From assembly GCA_964433675.1 (NCBI GenBank), contig CAYSSJ010000001.1, forward strand, positions 186,001-250,000: 64,000 bases of DNA, in the 5' to 3' direction. The notes beneath the pieces were generated by a model. That model did no database searches and was not told where the DNA came from. It saw nothing but the letters and a program-made list of their open reading frames with translations. The translations under genes and the position numbers were made by a program. How positions within the stretch are numbered: position 1 is the first letter of the stretch; each line of letters starts with the position of its first letter. Shown in pieces: positions 1 to 9,082 of the stretch. The DNA comes from CAYSSJ01 sp964433675. GTDB taxonomy: Bacteria; Cloacimonadota; Cloacimonadia; Cloacimonadales; TCS61.

Positions 1-1047
1 GGTGCTCTAAGAGAGGTAATGTCTCCTCCTTTAGGATTACATCCGGGAATGGTATCACTGATCAAAGTGATGTCGAAGCTGAATATTGCTGAGCGCAGGC
101 TTCCGCAAGATGGTCATATTTCATTGAAGACTTCTATGAAGAGCGTCGATGTTCGTGTGTCTATCACTCCTACAGTTAATGGTGAAAAGGTAGTGATGAG
201 ACTGTTGGACAAAGGTGAATTCGGATTCAATTTGGAGACACTTGGATTCACAGGAGATGATCTCGATATATTCAAACAATGGATCAGGCGCCCTTATGGT
301 ATTATCGTGATCTCCGGTCCGACCGGTAGTGGTAAATCTACCACATTGCACGCCGCTCTGAAAGAGATCAGAGATATCGAAACAAATATCGTTACCGTGG
401 AAGATCCGGTCGAATATCGTCTTGACGGTGTTGCTCAGATGGAAACCAATAGTAAGATCGACCTTACCTTTGCCCGCGCCCTACGCTCGGTTCTTCGTCA
501 GGACCCTGATGTGGTTCTGATCGGTGAGATCCGTGATGCCGAGACTGCCGATATAGCTATCAAATTCTCACTTACAGGTCACTTGGTATTCACGACATTG
601 CATGCTAATGATGCACCATCGACGGTAACAAGAATGATAGATATCGGATTGCCTTCCTACTTGGTAGCTTCATCATTAAACTTAGTGATGGCTCAAAGAT
701 TGGTGAGGAAGATATGCTCAAGCTGCATCACAGACTACAAACCGACCAAAGAAGAATTGCGTGATGCTGGTATAACCGAAGAAGAGGCAAAAGATATCGA
801 TTTCAAAATCGGTAAGGGATGTGTACATTGTGAGAATACCGGCTATAAAGGTAGAACCGGTATTTTCGAAATGCTGCAAGTAACACCTGAAGTAAGAAAA
901 CTGATTTTCGAAGGACAGAACCAGGATCTTATCCGAGAATTAGCAATAAAAAATGGTATGCAGACATTGCACGATAGTGGAATGCATAAGGTGAAGAAAG
1001 GGATGACTACTATTCAGGAAGTTATCAAATTCACCGTTGCAGACTAA
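1..1047 (+). CDS. GspE/PilB-family secretion ATPase (5' truncated by window)
   Basis: This hexameric cytoplasmic ATPase powers assembly of type IV pili or a type II secretion pseudopilus. The reading frame is open from base 1, so the true start lies upstream and only the C-terminal two thirds is present. Visible elements in order: SKLNIAERRLPQDG, Walker A GPTGSGKST (about nt 316-342), the Walker B-like LIGEIRD, the His-box region TGHLVFTTLHAND, and a tetracysteine zinc site (CSSC then CVHC). The next gene is gspF/pilC, and a prepilin peptidase follows, so this is a pilus/T2SS assembly locus. PilT is less likely because the zinc site and extended C-terminal region are typical of GspE/PilB. I cannot separate GspE from PilB without the N-terminal domain. 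Confidence 0.93.
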   Translation, partial: GALREVMSPPLGLHPGMVSLIKVMSKLNIAERRLPQDGHISLKTSMKSVDVRVSITPTVNGEKVVMRLLDKGEFGFNLETLGFTGDDLDIFKQWIRRPYGIIVISGPTGSGKSTTLHAALKEIRDIETNIVTVEDPVEYRLDGVAQMETNSKIDLTFARALRSVLRQDPDVVLIGEIRDAETADIAIKFSLTGHLVFTTLHANDAPSTVTRMIDIGLPSYLVASSLNLVMAQRLVRKICSSCITDYKPTKEELRDAGITEEEAKDIDFKIGKGCVHCENTGYKGRTGIFEMLQVTPEVRKLIFEGQNQDLIRELAIKNGMQTLHDSGMHKVKKGMTTIQEVIKFTVAD

Positions 1048-1071
1048 ATCAGAATAAAAGGGAAACGTAAT

Positions 1072-2325
1072 ATGGCAGGTTTTCAATATATTATAAAAGA
1101 TGCTAAAGGGATCCGAGTAGAAGGAATCATGAAAGCATCCTCGATGGAAGAAGCCATTGAGAAATTAACTAAAGAGGGAAATGTAATAATATCTATTACA
1201 ACCAAAAAAGAGGGAGCATTCAAAGGTAATCTGTCTCTGTTTGACAAATTGATGTTAGTGCTTTATAAATGGAGAACTAATGTCGGTTTGAAAACATTGG
1301 TGTTTTTTACCAGACAGATGGCGACTATGTTCTCTGCAGGTTTGACAATAGAAAAATCCCTCAGTAATTTATCTAAAAGTGAGAAAAGCAAACGATTCAA
1401 AAAAGTTTTGGACAAGATGTCGAGCGATATCAAAAAAGGATATAGTTTGTCCGAATCGATGGAACAACATCCCGGTGTGTTCAATGCTTTGTATATTTCA
1501 TTGGTGAAAGCCGGTGAAGTATCCGGTACTTTGCACACAATCTTGGATGGTCTGGCTGAATATCTGGAAAAAATAGAGGATACCCGTAGAAAAGTATGGT
1601 CTGCTCTCTCTTATCCGATATTTATCCTAGTCTTCCTTGCAGTTGTTCTGTGGGGATTGTTCTATTTTATCATCCCCATGTTCGCGGGTGTGTATGAATC
1701 ATTTGATGCTGACCTTCCCGGTCCTACCCAGGCAGCTATCTCACTTAGCTACTTAATCAGAGAGAATGTGGCAGCGACAATAGGCATAATAATTGCAGTG
1801 TTGTTTGCTTTCTTCCTGTTTTATCTAACCGATAAAGGTAGGTATTTGGTCGATAGTCTTCTCTTGAAGATCCCTGCGATCGGTAACATGCTGGAAAACT
1901 CTATTATGAGTAAATTTGCTCGTACCTTCAGTATCCTTACCTTTGCCGGTGTACCGATTATGGAGACTTTGGAGCTTACTGAAAATGTGGTTCAAAGTGC
2001 TCCGATAGAATCAGCGATAAGAAAAGCGAGGGGTATGGTCAAAGAAGGCTATAGTATTGCCGGTGCATTTAGAAAGACCGGCAGATTTCCCGATACTTTG
2101 TTGCAGCTTATAGCTACCGGTGAAGATACTGGTGATATGGATAAACTGCTCGGCAAAGCTGCTGATTATCATCAGAAACTGGTGGATTCGGTAATCGATC
2201 GTTTAACATCGCTCATTGAGCCAATACTAATCATAATCATGGCGGCTGCGGTAGGTTATATTATTGTAATTACCTATCTGCCGATATTTACACTCGGATT
2301 GGCTATGAGTGCAGGAATGAAATAA
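1072..2325 (+). CDS. GspF/PilC-family inner-membrane platform protein
   Basis: This 417-residue polytopic protein forms the inner-membrane platform that pairs with the upstream GspE/PilB ATPase. It has two T2SSF repeats: a cytoplasmic block beginning FFTRQMATMFSAGLTIEKSL, a membrane segment near residues 180-205, a second block beginning SKFARTFSILTFAGVPIMET, and a final hydrophobic helix (ILIIIMAAAVGYIIVITY). Length is close to the family norm of about 400. The 24-base gap after the ATPase gene indicates an operon. The transcript probably ends at the hairpin immediately downstream. The choice between GspF and PilC is not decidable here. Confidence 0.95.
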   Translation: MAGFQYIIKDAKGIRVEGIMKASSMEEAIEKLTKEGNVIISITTKKEGAFKGNLSLFDKLMLVLYKWRTNVGLKTLVFFTRQMATMFSAGLTIEKSLSNLSKSEKSKRFKKVLDKMSSDIKKGYSLSESMEQHPGVFNALYISLVKAGEVSGTLHTILDGLAEYLEKIEDTRRKVWSALSYPIFILVFLAVVLWGLFYFIIPMFAGVYESFDADLPGPTQAAISLSYLIRENVAATIGIIIAVLFAFFLFYLTDKGRYLVDSLLLKIPAIGNMLENSIMSKFARTFSILTFAGVPIMETLELTENVVQSAPIESAIRKARGMVKEGYSIAGAFRKTGRFPDTLLQLIATGEDTGDMDKLLGKAADYHQKLVDSVIDRLTSLIEPILIIIMAAAVGYIIVITYLPIFTLGLAMSAGMK

Positions 2326-2340
2326 AATCTAAAAAATATA

Positions 2341-2378
2341 AACCATATCCGACAGAGAATGTCGGGTATGGTTTTTTT
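2341..2378 (+). terminator. Rho-independent terminator after gspF/pilC
   Basis: Arms at 2341-2353 and 2361-2373 pair over 13 bp with one G-T wobble around a 7-base loop, followed directly by a run of seven T. It ends the secretion ATPase/platform transcript. It overlaps the first codons of the longest possible prepilin peptidase frame, which argues that the peptidase starts downstream of it. Confidence 0.85.
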
Positions 2379-2397
2379 GTTGGATGAAAACAAAAAA

Positions 2398-3168
2398 ATG
2401 ATACCGGAAATTATCATCATAATCCTAATAGTGCTGATAGGCGCTGCTTTAGGCAGTTTTCTGAATGTCTGTATCTACAGGATACCAGCCAAAAAATCTA
2501 TAGTACTACCTGCTTCACATTGTCCCTCCTGTAACAAAGCGATACCTTTTTATCATAATATACCGATCATAAGTTTCTTGTTTTTAGGTGGGAAATGTAA
2601 ATTCTGCCATGCAAAGATCGATATTCATTATCCCATCGTAGAATTCATTACACCTCTATTGATATTGTTTTTATACTTCAAATACGGCTTATCTTTTACT
2701 TTGTTGCGGTATCTATTGTTTATAATACCGTCTGTGGTGATTTTTTTCATTGATAGTAAACATAAGATCATCCCCAATCTGATCGTGTTACCCATGATAA
2801 TATTAGGATTTGTTAGCACTTTGCTGCCACAAGTTGATTTTGCGATTATGGATGCGCTCAAAGGAGCAGCTGGCGGTTTTTTGTTGTTTTATCTGGTAGC
2901 TGTAGTCTTTGAGAAAGTAACGGGCAAAGAAGGTTTGGGTGGGGGAGATATAAAGTTTATCGCAGCTATTGGCAGTTTCGTGGGAATATTTGGATTGATC
3001 TTCACGATCTTTTTCGGCTCACTTTTTGCATTGGTCGCTATCGTTATTACTCAGTCTGATTTCTCAAAAGAATTCCCATTCGGACCATTTCTTGTTGTCG
3101 GGTCGGCATTGTATATTTATCTCGGCGACATGCTGATCTATCTCTACCTTTCTTTATATAATTTATGA
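2398..3168 (+). CDS. Type IV prepilin peptidase (PilD/GspO family)
   Basis: This membrane aspartic protease cleaves and N-methylates type 4 prepilins and pseudopilins. It has a hydrophobic N-terminus, a zinc-binding Cys quartet (C42, C45, C67, C70 counting from this start), the first catalytic Asp in FIDSKHKIIPN and the second in GGGDIKF, plus several membrane segments. The longest frame begins at 2359, but that ATG lies inside the terminator hairpin and would add a polar tail before the first membrane helix. I therefore chose ATG 2398, giving 256 residues. The ribosome site there is weak, and TTG 2379 is an alternative. It overlaps the next gene by four bases (ATGA). Confidence 0.93.
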   Translation: MIPEIIIIILIVLIGAALGSFLNVCIYRIPAKKSIVLPASHCPSCNKAIPFYHNIPIISFLFLGGKCKFCHAKIDIHYPIVEFITPLLILFLYFKYGLSFTLLRYLLFIIPSVVIFFIDSKHKIIPNLIVLPMIILGFVSTLLPQVDFAIMDALKGAAGGFLLFYLVAVVFEKVTGKEGLGGGDIKFIAAIGSFVGIFGLIFTIFFGSLFALVAIVITQSDFSKEFPFGPFLVVGSALYIYLGDMLIYLYLSLYNL

Positions 3169-3839
3169 AGATGAAAGAATATATGGTAATATTTGATATG
3201 GATGGTGTGCTCGTGGATAGCGAGCCTTTGTATTATGAAGCCAATCAGAATTTCTTGCGATCGCGTGGCATTAAGCTCAGCAGAGAAGAATACAACGAGT
3301 TTGTCGGAATCTCCGCACCTTTGATGTGGGAATCGATAAAAACTAGATTCGGATTAAAAGACTCCGTAGAAGAATTGGTCGAGGCTGAGAATAAGAGATT
3401 GTATGGGGTGTTGGAAGATGAAAAACTATCCTCTATTGAAGGTATCCCCGAATTACTAGATCAGATCAGAAAAAAAGGAATCTATCTTTCTTTGGCATCT
3501 TCTTCACCAATAAAAGTGATAAATTTTATCACAAAGCAGATCGGTGTTTCCGATTATTTTGATTTTGTTATCAGTGGGGAAGAGGTGGTAAATGGCAAAC
3601 CGCATCCGGAGATTTTTCTTACTTGTGCTAATAGATTCAAAATAACTCCCAGTCGAGCATTGGTAATAGAAGATTCCAAAAATGGAATATTAGCGGCCAA
3701 AAAAGCGGGTATGAAAGCGGTAGGATTTCGCAATCTAAACTCCGGTAAAATAGACTTATCCGAAGCTGATTTGGTCGTGGATTCATTTTCGCAAGAAAAC
3801 CGAGAAAAAATCCTTGCATTATTAACAGGAGGTTCATAA
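3165..3839 (+). CDS. HAD-superfamily hydrolase, beta-phosphoglucomutase/phosphatase type
   Basis: This is a soluble 224-residue HAD enzyme. Motif I is DMDGVLVDSE, whose second Asp acts as general acid. The small helical cap follows at about residues 15-85. Motif II is in LASSSP, motif III is the Lys in GKPHPEIF, and motif IV is VIEDSKNG. This is the subfamily IA layout of beta-phosphoglucomutase, phosphoglycolate phosphatase and 2-deoxyhexose-phosphate phosphatases. The substrate cannot be read from sequence. It is translationally coupled to the prepilin peptidase by a 4-base overlap and lies 7 bases before the next gene, so it is co-transcribed; I see no functional link to pilus assembly. 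Confidence 0.88.
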   Translation: MKMKEYMVIFDMDGVLVDSEPLYYEANQNFLRSRGIKLSREEYNEFVGISAPLMWESIKTRFGLKDSVEELVEAENKRLYGVLEDEKLSSIEGIPELLDQIRKKGIYLSLASSSPIKVINFITKQIGVSDYFDFVISGEEVVNGKPHPEIFLTCANRFKITPSRALVIEDSKNGILAAKKAGMKAVGFRNLNSGKIDLSEADLVVDSFSQENREKILALLTGGS

Positions 3840-3846
3840 TTTAGTT

Positions 3847-4848
3847 ATGGAAAAAGGAAAAGTATTTTATACAAAGAGAATCGATCCTGAAGGAGTACAG
3901 GACATCTTTGCCCGCATAAACCCAAAGTGGAGCGGTAAGCCGGCGATTAAGGTTCATTTTGGAGAAGAGGGAAATCAAAACTTCTTATCGCCTGTTTTGA
4001 TCAAAGAACTCGTAACAAAACTCAATGCAACAATGGTAGAGACGAATGTGCTCTACGCCAGTAAAAGACGAGAGACCGACACTCATATTGAATTGGCTCG
4101 ACAACATGGCTTCGACTTTGCTCCGATCGATATCCTTGATGCTGATGGAGAGAAGGTTTATAATGTCGATTTGAAACATTATGGAGATATCAAGATAGGC
4201 AAGAATTTCGAGGAATACGATTGGTATCTAATCTTTTCGCATTTCAAAGGGCACGGTTTATCCGGTTTTGGTGGAGCAATCAAAAATGTGTCGATGGGAT
4301 TAGCTTCTAAATTGGGCAAGATGGCTTTGCATGCATCATCCGAGCCGAAAGTAAAACCCGATCGCTGTATCCAATGTGGGCTTTGTCTCGAAGAATGCCC
4401 TCAGGATGCTATTTCTTTGCAGCCCTTGTTCATAGATAATAACCTATGTATCGGGTGTGGTAGATGCATAGTAACTTGTCCGCAAAATGCTTTTGGAATC
4501 CCCTGGTCAAGTACAGAAAAACCGGTGTTTTTGGAAAGATTAGTGGAATATGCTTATGTAACTGTAAAGAAGAGACCGATGGTATATATCAATGTTTTGG
4601 CGAATATTTCAAATTCATGCGATTGCGATCCACATGCACCGGAACCTTTCATGGAGGATATCGGCGTGCTGGGATCTACCGATATCGTTGCCCTGGAAAA
4701 TGCCAGCCATGATCTGGTGAATAAGGGTTATCACAGTAAAGATGCATTTCTGAAACAAAATGCAGTGAGTGGTAAACAGCAGATAGTATACGCTCACAAA
4801 TTAGGCTTGGGGAAAAAAGAATATGATCTTATTGAAATTGATCAATAA
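3847..4848 (+). CDS. DUF362 domain protein with two [4Fe-4S] clusters
   Basis: This is a 333-residue cytoplasmic iron-sulfur protein. The N-terminal DUF362 region includes KVHFGEEGN, SHFKGHGLSGFGGAIKN and conserved basic residues. It contains a bacterial ferredoxin insert with two Cys motifs (CIQCGLCLEECP at residues 174-185 and CIGCGRCIVTCP at 201-212), then more DUF362 sequence (NISNSCDCDPH). DUF362 proteins have no firmly assigned reaction that I know of; a role in electron transfer is inferred. A second DUF362-ferredoxin with a different domain order (cluster at the C-terminus) occurs at 55830-56957. It sits 7 bases after the HAD gene, and its stop codon is followed at once by the ribosome site of the next gene. 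Confidence 0.9.
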   Translation: MEKGKVFYTKRIDPEGVQDIFARINPKWSGKPAIKVHFGEEGNQNFLSPVLIKELVTKLNATMVETNVLYASKRRETDTHIELARQHGFDFAPIDILDADGEKVYNVDLKHYGDIKIGKNFEEYDWYLIFSHFKGHGLSGFGGAIKNVSMGLASKLGKMALHASSEPKVKPDRCIQCGLCLEECPQDAISLQPLFIDNNLCIGCGRCIVTCPQNAFGIPWSSTEKPVFLERLVEYAYVTVKKRPMVYINVLANISNSCDCDPHAPEPFMEDIGVLGSTDIVALENASHDLVNKGYHSKDAFLKQNAVSGKQQIVYAHKLGLGKKEYDLIEIDQ

Positions 4849-4861
4849 TGAGGAGGATTTG

Positions 4862-7156
4862 ATGAGAATAAGTATAATTATTTTAGCTATAATAATGCTG
4901 GCTATGCCAGTCTTTGTTTTTGGACAACATATATCTCGCGAAGAGATTACTATCGGGACCGGTAATTCTACCGAAAATTATATTCCACTGAATTTTTATT
5001 GGAAAAATAGCTTATCTCAGACACTTTATTTCCCGGATGAATTTGGGAATGCTGTAGGATATATCACCGGAATTTCTTATGAGAATAATTTCAGTTCAAA
5101 TTTAACAGATATGTCGGTCAATATATGGATTGGTGAGACGACCCAAACTAATCTTAGTGGTGGTTGGATATCTTCAAATGATATTACTCAAGTGTTCAGC
5201 GGTACGAACAATTTTCCTTCCGGGCAAAACACCATTTACTTTGAATTTGATGAACCTTTCTTTTATGAGGGTGGTAATTTGGTTTTGCTAATACAAAGAC
5301 CGATGGATACGCAGTATTATAGTAGCAATGATAAATTTTATGTGACCGATACATCTGCCCATGCCGATAGAACCAGATACTTTTATAGTGATTCTACTAC
5401 AGGTAATCCAGCCTCGCCTCCACCCGGGACTCTATCGAATAAATTCCCCAATACAACTTTTCATATGATATTGGGTGGAGTAGGACATGTGGAAGGGCAT
5501 GTATTTGATAATGAAGGAGCTGCACTTCAAGGTGCCGATATTGTCATCGAAGGGACAGACTATCAGGCAGAGAGTGACAATAGTGGGTTTTATCAAATCG
5601 AGAATGTCGTTGTGGATGATTATACGATCACAGCATCATTATTTGGATATTCACCTCAATCTAATCAGATAGAGATAATTGAGAATGAGACCACAACATC
5701 AGATTTTAATCTAATCCCATTAGATGAAGTTAGTGTGAGTGGACAAGTGGTGGGCAGTGACTTTCCGGAGATAGGACTGGAAGGTGCTCATGTCACGATT
5801 ACAGGATTTGAGGATTATGAAACTTATACCGATGCAGATGGGTATTTCGAATTCCCGGGAGTATATACGAATATTACTTATGAGCTTCAGATTAGCATCG
5901 AGAATTATGATACCTATCTGGACGATCTGGTTGTGGAAGAGGATAATTTGGATCTGGGAGTGATAGTACTCACCGAGATAGCAGTTGCCCCGGGCAATGT
6001 TCAAGTTAGCCAGAATGAGACAGGTACGGAAGCATATCTCTCTTGGGCACCTCCGGGAACAGGGAACTATGAGTTTCGCTATGATGACGGAAATCAAACC
6101 ACCCAAATCGGATTCTCACAATCTTATCCCAACCATGTGTTCGGAGCGGTTCATCATAACAATGCTCTCATAGAAGAAGTGCATTGGTTTCTTACCTCTA
6201 CTTATGGAAGTCATAATAATGTAAGAATATATCTATTTGGATTGACCTCCAATGGTAATCCTGACCAAACTGCTCTCCTCTACCAATCTCCATTTGTCAA
6301 CAACACCGATAATCAATGGAACAGTCACGAGCTTTCAGAACCGGTGAACGCTCCCAATGGATTCCTCGTTGGAGTAAGCACGCCAAATCAATATACAGGA
6401 ATTGGTCTGGACGATGGGATCGGTGAGCCTTGGCAGTTTGTTTCGGGCACACAAATGAGTATTACCGATTGGACTGATGAGGAGCTTAATTGGATAGATA
6501 TCGGAAGCTGGGGTTTCCAGAGAAACATGCTGATTCGCGCTTATGGTGTTAACTATGGGGATCTCAGACATGATAGAGCTTCAGAAAATAGACTATACGC
6601 TAATCCGGAGTCGATTTCTAAAGCAAACATTAGAGCATTCGAGCACTATAATATCTATCGTTTTCTTACTTCTCAGCAAAGCAATCCAGATCAATGGGAC
6701 CTTGTCGCTACTGAAGTTGTGGATACTACCTATACGGATACATCCTGGGCGGGGATTCCCAATGGGGTATATCGCTACGCAGTTACATCTGCACACACTA
6801 ATGATGTGGAATCTGAGCCTGCATTTTCTCAGCCGATCGAACAGACGATGACATCTGCTGATGAAGAGATAGTACCAAGCGGTGTTTCCTATCTGCAAAA
6901 TTATCCTAATCCATTCAATCCGGAAACAACCATCTCTTATGGGCTTGGTGAAGCAAGCGAAGTCCATCTGACTATATATAACATTATGGGAAAAAAGGTG
7001 CGATCTTTGGTAAATGAGTATCAAGGAGCCGGTCAGCACAGTGTTGTTTGGGATGGGTTAGACTCCAATCACAATAAAGTTGCTAGTGGGATTTATCTAT
7101 ACAGGATCAAAACAGAAAAAAGTGAAGTAACCAAAAAAATGCTGCTAATGAAATAA
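4862..7156 (+). CDS. Secreted protein with carboxypeptidase-regulatory repeats and FCB sorting domain
   Basis: This 764-residue exported protein has a signal peptide at residues 1-21 (LAMPVFVFG then QH). A beta-rich N-terminal region is followed by two carboxypeptidase-regulatory-like folds (about 209-285 and 290-370). A fibronectin-like region and a second beta-rich domain come next. The C-terminal 90 residues (about 675-764) match the type IX-type sorting domain: NYPNPFNPETTI, IYNIMGKKVRSL, ASGIYLYRI and the Lys-rich KKMLLMK end. It is presumably surface-attached or released; its ligand is unknown. A longer frame opens at 4823 inside the previous gene. ATG 4862 is preferred because AGGAGG at 4851-4856 lies six bases upstream and the signal peptide begins there. 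The stop overlaps the dprA start (TAATG). Confidence 0.9.
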   Translation: MRISIIILAIIMLAMPVFVFGQHISREEITIGTGNSTENYIPLNFYWKNSLSQTLYFPDEFGNAVGYITGISYENNFSSNLTDMSVNIWIGETTQTNLSGGWISSNDITQVFSGTNNFPSGQNTIYFEFDEPFFYEGGNLVLLIQRPMDTQYYSSNDKFYVTDTSAHADRTRYFYSDSTTGNPASPPPGTLSNKFPNTTFHMILGGVGHVEGHVFDNEGAALQGADIVIEGTDYQAESDNSGFYQIENVVVDDYTITASLFGYSPQSNQIEIIENETTTSDFNLIPLDEVSVSGQVVGSDFPEIGLEGAHVTITGFEDYETYTDADGYFEFPGVYTNITYELQISIENYDTYLDDLVVEEDNLDLGVIVLTEIAVAPGNVQVSQNETGTEAYLSWAPPGTGNYEFRYDDGNQTTQIGFSQSYPNHVFGAVHHNNALIEEVHWFLTSTYGSHNNVRIYLFGLTSNGNPDQTALLYQSPFVNNTDNQWNSHELSEPVNAPNGFLVGVSTPNQYTGIGLDDGIGEPWQFVSGTQMSITDWTDEELNWIDIGSWGFQRNMLIRAYGVNYGDLRHDRASENRLYANPESISKANIRAFEHYNIYRFLTSQQSNPDQWDLVATEVVDTTYTDTSWAGIPNGVYRYAVTSAHTNDVESEPAFSQPIEQTMTSADEEIVPSGVSYLQNYPNPFNPETTISYGLGEASEVHLTIYNIMGKKVRSLVNEYQGAGQHSVVWDGLDSNHNKVASGIYLYRIKTEKSEVTKKMLLMK

Positions 7157-8241
7157 TGGAAAAGATAAAAAGTTGGATCCAATTACTTTCAGCGCCGGAT
7201 GTAGGCAATGCTAAAGCAAAACGATTGGTAGAGCTTTTGGGTTCGCCGCTATCCTTCATGCACGAAAATGCGGAAAGACTTATTGATCTGGACTTTATCA
7301 AAGAAGAGACCAAGAGCTATTTGGCAAATCCCAAAGAACCGGCAAATTGGCAGACAATAGCAAATAAGATCAAAAAATTCGATATTAAATTCGTTTCAAT
7401 CCTGGATACAGTGTATCCACCTTTATTAAAAAACATTTATGATCCACCATTGTATTTTTATTATCGTGGAGAATGGGACAAACAGAAATTGAAAAGATGC
7501 TTGGCAGTGGTGGGAACAAGAAAAGCCAGTAATTATGGCAAAATGATGACAAAGCAGATCTGTTCGAAATTGGTAGAAGCCGGTTTCACTATCGTGAGCG
7601 GATTAGCTTTCGGGATAGATTCCATCGCCCACCAATCTGCACTGGAAGCCGGTGGAACAACTGTGGCTGTGATGGGAACCGGTTGCGATCAGGTGTATCC
7701 ACCCCAAAATAGACAATTGGCGAGGAATATATTGGGAAATGGGCTTCTGATCTCCGAATATAACCCCGGACAGCCGGTAGAGAAGTGGAATTTCCCTACT
7801 CGAAACCGAATAATTAGCGGTCTCTCACTTGGAACTCTGGCAATAGAAGGCTCCAAAAAAAGCGGAGCGCTTCTGACTACGAAATTCGCTCTGGATCAAA
7901 ACAGAGATATCTTTGCCTTGCCGGGAGATGTGAATAGACTTCAAGCTGAAGGTCCGAATTATCTGATCAAACTGGGGGCAAAGATCGTTACTTCAGTCAA
8001 TGACATTCTGGAAGAATATGATCTGCAACTCAACAATGAGACGAGAAAATTTCCCGAACTAACGAAAGATGAAGAAAAACTATATAATCTGATAGTTCAG
8101 CATAAACCGGAAATACAATTTGACCAATTGATAATGAAATCCGGCTTTAGTGTATCACAACTATCTACTCTGTTGCTGAATTTGGAATTGAAATCGGTGA
8201 TCAAGAAAGGAGCGGGGAACAAAGTGATTCCCCTATACTGA
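7156..8241 (+). CDS. dprA: DNA-processing protein DprA
   Basis: DprA is a cytoplasmic single-stranded-DNA-binding protein that loads RecA on DNA entering by natural transformation. The 361-residue protein has an N-terminal helical region, then the Rossmann-like core with VVGTRKASNYG, IVSGLAFGIDSIAHQSAL and AVMGTGCDQVYPPQN, then FPTRNRIISGLS and LPGDVN. A C-terminal winged-helix-like domain (about residues 295-361) completes it. The start overlaps the previous stop by one base and rph follows after one base, so expression is coupled. Its location a few genes from pilus assembly components suits a competence role, but that link is inferred. Confidence 0.95.
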   Translation: MEKIKSWIQLLSAPDVGNAKAKRLVELLGSPLSFMHENAERLIDLDFIKEETKSYLANPKEPANWQTIANKIKKFDIKFVSILDTVYPPLLKNIYDPPLYFYYRGEWDKQKLKRCLAVVGTRKASNYGKMMTKQICSKLVEAGFTIVSGLAFGIDSIAHQSALEAGGTTVAVMGTGCDQVYPPQNRQLARNILGNGLLISEYNPGQPVEKWNFPTRNRIISGLSLGTLAIEGSKKSGALLTTKFALDQNRDIFALPGDVNRLQAEGPNYLIKLGAKIVTSVNDILEEYDLQLNNETRKFPELTKDEEKLYNLIVQHKPEIQFDQLIMKSGFSVSQLSTLLLNLELKSVIKKGAGNKVIPLY

Positions 8242-8242
8242 T

Positions 8243-8935
8243 ATGAAAAAGAGAGAAACGAGAATCAAAAGAAACTTCATGAACCATCCTTCCGGATCAG
8301 TGCTGATAGAAACAGGCAATACAAAGGTGATTTGTACAGCTTCGGTTCAGGAAGGAGTTCCGCCGTTCCTGCAAAATCAGGAATTGCCGCAAGGATGGTT
8401 GACTTCTGAATATAGCATGCTTCCCGGTGCCACAAACACTCGCAGTCAGCGGGAGAGAAGCAAGATCAGTGGTAGAACAGCCGAGATCCAAAGATTGATA
8501 GGCAGATCACTTCGAGCTGTAGTAGATATGAGTTTGTTCGATGGCTACACGATCATGATAGATTGTGATGTGCTACAAGCTGATGGTGGAACTAGGACTG
8601 CTGCAATTACCGGTGGATGTGTAGCTTTATATGATGCTTTTGTAGATATGATCGAAAAGGGAATGATAAGCAAAAATCCCTTGATAGAATGGGTAGCTGC
8701 TATTAGTGTTGGTATTGTTGAAGGTGAGATCAGACTTGATCTGAACTATGAAGCTGATTCTCAAGCATCAGTGGATATGAATATCGTGATGACCGAAAGC
8801 GGTAAATATGTTGAGATTCAGGGAACTGCCGAGAAAGCAGCTTTCGGACATGATCAATTGATGGCTATGTTGGATCAAGCCAAGAGTGGCATAACAGAGT
8901 TGATCAGCTATCAAAAAAATGTAGTTGAACAATAA
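8243..8935 (+). CDS. rph: Ribonuclease PH
   Basis: This phosphorolytic 3'-5' exoribonuclease trims tRNA precursors. The 230-residue length is typical of the family. Visible motifs are NHPSGSVLIETGNTKVICTA at the N-terminus, GWLTSEYSMLPGATNTR, the phosphate-site Arg region SLRAVVDM, DCDVLQADGGTRTAAITGG, and a C-terminal VDMNIVMTESGKYVEIQGTAE. It follows dprA by one base, an unusual but plainly coupled pairing. No rdgB/HAM1 gene follows it, although that is a common neighbour elsewhere. Confidence 0.96.
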   Translation: MKKRETRIKRNFMNHPSGSVLIETGNTKVICTASVQEGVPPFLQNQELPQGWLTSEYSMLPGATNTRSQRERSKISGRTAEIQRLIGRSLRAVVDMSLFDGYTIMIDCDVLQADGGTRTAAITGGCVALYDAFVDMIEKGMISKNPLIEWVAAISVGIVEGEIRLDLNYEADSQASVDMNIVMTESGKYVEIQGTAEKAAFGHDQLMAMLDQAKSGITELISYQKNVVEQ

Positions 8936-8970
8936 TCTGAACATGTATTTAGTTTGGGCATCCGTTTTAC

Positions 8971-9055
8971 TTGACACTAAATATGGCTTCTGAGTTTAAG
9001 TTTCACCATAGATGAGATGTATGTGTCTGGTTGTTTTCATTATAAACAGCCAGAC
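8971..9055 (+). promoter_or_regulatory. Possible lepB promoter (-35-like TTGACA) and leader hairpin
   Basis: The gap after rph holds TTGACA at 8971-8976 with only a poor -10 match about 17 bases on. A strong hairpin follows: GTCTGGTTGTTT at 9025-9036 pairs with AAACAGCCAGAC at 9044-9055 (12 bp, one wobble, 7-base loop). No T-run follows, so it looks like a 5' leader structure of lepB rather than a terminator. Promoter call is weak; hairpin is clear. Confidence 0.4.
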
Positions 9056-9082
9056 TAAAAGAATGATAAAAAGGGATTATTA

